DNA of 15,127 nucleotides from contig DATAJQ010000260.1 of the NCBI GenBank assembly GCA_036262095.1, positions 1 to 15,127 on the forward strand, in the 5' to 3' direction. Origin of the DNA: Terrimonas_A sp036262095. Its GTDB lineage: Bacteria; Bacteroidota; Bacteroidia; Chitinophagales; Chitinophagaceae. Positions within the stretch are counted from its first letter, which is position 1. Each line of letters starts with the position of its first letter. The notes below the pieces were generated by a model. The model worked only from the letters and a program-made list of their open reading frames with translations. It was not told where the DNA came from and made no database searches. Shown here in pieces: positions 13,679 to 15,127 of this stretch. A program made the position numbers and the translations under genes.

Positions 13679-14494
13679 TCATAAATGTTTTACATAATAT
13701 TTTTCAGGGAAAGATATATGTAAGGTCGTTTTCTTCGGAAATATACCATACACCGTGCTGCCACTTCCACTCATAGAAGCATACACAGCCCCATTGTTAT
13801 ACAATTCTTCCTTGATAGCTTTTATTTCCGGGTAACGGGCAAATACCGGCACTTCAAAATCATTGATAAGTTTCTCCTTCCATGTATCAACCGGTGATGT
13901 AATGATTTCTTTCAGGGAAACAGCAGGCAATGCAGGTTGCAGCCAGGAAAATGCAGAGCCGGTAGGAACATGAATACCGGGATTAACAATAACAATGCTG
14001 TAGCTGGAAAGATCGATATTTACTGTCTTCAGCTGTTCTCCTCTGCCAGTTGCAAAGCAGGGTTTGTTGATAATAAAGAAAGGGCAATCGCTGCCCAGTT
14101 GCAGGCTGTACTGAAGCAGTTGTTCTGTAGATAAACCAAGTGCAGCCATATCATTCAACAACTTCAATGTGAATGAGGCATCTGCACTGCCCCCGCCTAA
14201 TCCGGCCCCTGAAGGAATGGCTTTATGCAAATACATTTGAACAGGGGGGATGCCTGGAAAATCTTTTTTTAATAAATTATATGCTTTTACACAGAGATTG
14301 TCAGTTGCGTCACCAGTAATGGGAAGCCCTCCTGAGCTGAATGAAAGTTCACCACCGGCAGGTTGCCGGATCATCTCCAGCGCATCATAAAAGGGAAGGG
14401 GATAAAAGACCGTTTCAAGGTCATGGTAGCCGTCATTTCTTTTGGCAAGGATGCGAAGTCCGAGATTGATTTTCGCATTGGGAAAAACGACCAC
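13679..14494 (-). CDS. ispE: 4-diphosphocytidyl-2-C-methyl-D-erythritol kinase
   Basis: A 271-residue GHMP-family kinase that phosphorylates CDP-methylerythritol in the non-mevalonate (MEP) pathway to isoprenoid precursors. The start is GTG at 14494: no in-frame ATG lies nearby and the family N-terminus VVFPNAKINLGL begins here. Key features are K8 in NAKINLGL, GYHDLETVF (22-30), the ATP-binding GHMP loop IPSGAGLGGGSADAS (93-107), D136 in GSDCPFF (the catalytic Asp) and the C-terminal GHMP motif MSGSGSTVYGIF (241-252). The length is slightly short but normal for Bacteroidota. It lies 41 bases downstream of the bifunctional-nuclease gene on the same strand, so both may share a transcript. No clear terminator follows it. 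Confidence 0.95.
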   Translation of the reverse strand: MVVFPNAKINLGLRILAKRNDGYHDLETVFYPLPFYDALEMIRQPAGGELSFSSGGLPITGDATDNLCVKAYNLLKKDFPGIPPVQMYLHKAIPSGAGLGGGSADASFTLKLLNDMAALGLSTEQLLQYSLQLGSDCPFFIINKPCFATGRGEQLKTVNIDLSSYSIVIVNPGIHVPTGSAFSWLQPALPAVSLKEIITSPVDTWKEKLINDFEVPVFARYPEIKAIKEELYNNGAVYASMSGSGSTVYGIFPKKTTLHISFPEKYYVKHL

Positions 14495-14535
14495 TGTTGC
14501 GATAATTTAAGGTTGAGAGAACCGTGAAGATATGT

Positions 14536-15127
14536 TTACCGTTTTCTTTTGCGGCTGTTTATTTCATCGCGGATAGCAATAGCCCTGATATAATCCTCAC
14601 TTTCCAACACATCGTTCAGCAGGTTATCCAGTTCTTCAATACTCATGGTCTTCAGGTCTTCATTGCCGGAGTTCCCTTGTTCTTCCACTATCACTTCCTG
14701 CTTGCTTTTCTTTTTCTTGCCACTTGTGTCTTCCATGAGGATACCTGCGCTTTCCAGGATGTTCTCATACGTATAAATGGGACATCCGAAGCGAACGGCC
14801 AAAGCCAGTGCGTCGGATGTGCGGGAATCTATTTCGATGGTATCATTTTCGGAGGAGCAAACCAGCTTGGAGTAGAAAATACCTTCCTGGAGATCGCAGA
14901 TGATGATCTCATGAAGATCAATCGAGAAAGCATTCAGGAAGTTTTTCATGAGGTCATGTGTCAATGGGCGGCTGGGGTTCATTTTTTCCAAAGCTACTGC
15001 TATGGCCTGGGCCTCAAAGCCACCTATCACAATTGGTAAACGCCGTAACCCATTTACCTCACCCAATACCACCGCATAAGAGTGTGTTTGAGTGATACTG
15101 TGGGATAAGGCTACTATTTCCAGTTCT
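14536..15127 (-). CDS. Bifunctional nuclease (BFN/DUF151) family protein with C-terminal UVR-like motif (N-terminus outside window)
   Basis: The last 196 residues are visible; the frame is still open at the right edge and reads ELEIVALSHSITQTHSYAVV. Within the family this is close to the N-terminus, so only a few residues are missing. An internal GTG at 15072 is not the start. The BFN domain follows: VLGEVNGLRRLPIVIGGFEA, NPSRPLTHDLMKNF and the hallmark IDSRTSDALALAVRFGCPIY, ending about 115 residues after that GTG. Then comes a Lys/Glu-rich linker (KKKKSKQEVIVEEQG) and a UvrB/UvrC-type helical motif (IEELDNLLNDVLESEDYIRA, IAIRDEINSRK). BFN proteins have been reported with RNase/DNase activity, but the cellular role is uncertain. 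ispE lies directly downstream. Confidence 0.92.
   Translation of the reverse strand, partial: ELEIVALSHSITQTHSYAVVLGEVNGLRRLPIVIGGFEAQAIAVALEKMNPSRPLTHDLMKNFLNAFSIDLHEIIICDLQEGIFYSKLVCSSENDTIEIDSRTSDALALAVRFGCPIYTYENILESAGILMEDTSGKKKKSKQEVIVEEQGNSGNEDLKTMSIEELDNLLNDVLESEDYIRAIAIRDEINSRKRKR

Noticed and set aside
1..15127. CRISPR, toxin-antitoxin, phage, transposon or other defence system
   Set aside because: Both strands were read; no regular direct-repeat array, transposase, integrase, nuclease-helicase cluster or similar gene set was seen. The genes are ordinary metabolic, envelope and stress functions.

Overview
The window comes from the chromosome of a Bacteroidota bacterium, most likely family Chitinophagaceae (lineage inferred, no database search). 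Three things point there: a secreted protease with a C-terminal type IX secretion (T9SS) sorting domain, gene starts that lack Shine-Dalgarno sequences, and promoters of the Bacteroidota type (-33 TTTG, about 19 nt, -7 TAnnTTTG). The content is mostly chromosomal housekeeping and envelope genes. I see no transposase, integrase, phage gene, CRISPR array, rRNA or tRNA.

Left part (1-5933, all + strand): the 3' end of groL with its terminator; a 1228-residue secreted metzincin metalloprotease with Ig-like repeats and a T9SS sorting domain; and an ABC-F ATPase with a strongly asymmetric pair of nucleotide sites. The ABC-F gene converges on the next gene across a shared two-way hairpin.

Middle part (5934-11209): on the - strand, a DUF937 / transmembrane / OmpA fusion protein. 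A 409-base gene-free stretch follows that contains terminator-like hairpins facing opposite ways. Then, on the + strand, come an APC-superfamily amino acid permease, a short-chain dehydrogenase flanked by repeat-like extragenic sequence, a small outer-membrane beta-barrel protein and a small four-helix membrane protein of unknown function.

Right part (11210-15127): a 307-base AT-rich gene-free stretch with a palindrome, a perfect DnaA-box 9-mer and two terminator-like hairpins. After it the genes run on the - strand: ornithine aminotransferase (rocD) with a VIT1/CCC1-type metal transporter 12 bases downstream, and a bifunctional-nuclease-family protein followed by ispE (isoprenoid precursor synthesis). 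A 37-codon + strand ORF between rocD and ispE may be a small gene.

The genes do not form one system. The most notable observations are the matched loss of catalytic motifs in the ABC-F protein, the recurring overlap of a terminator T-tract with the -33 element of the next promoter, and the two structured gene-free stretches that may hold small RNAs.
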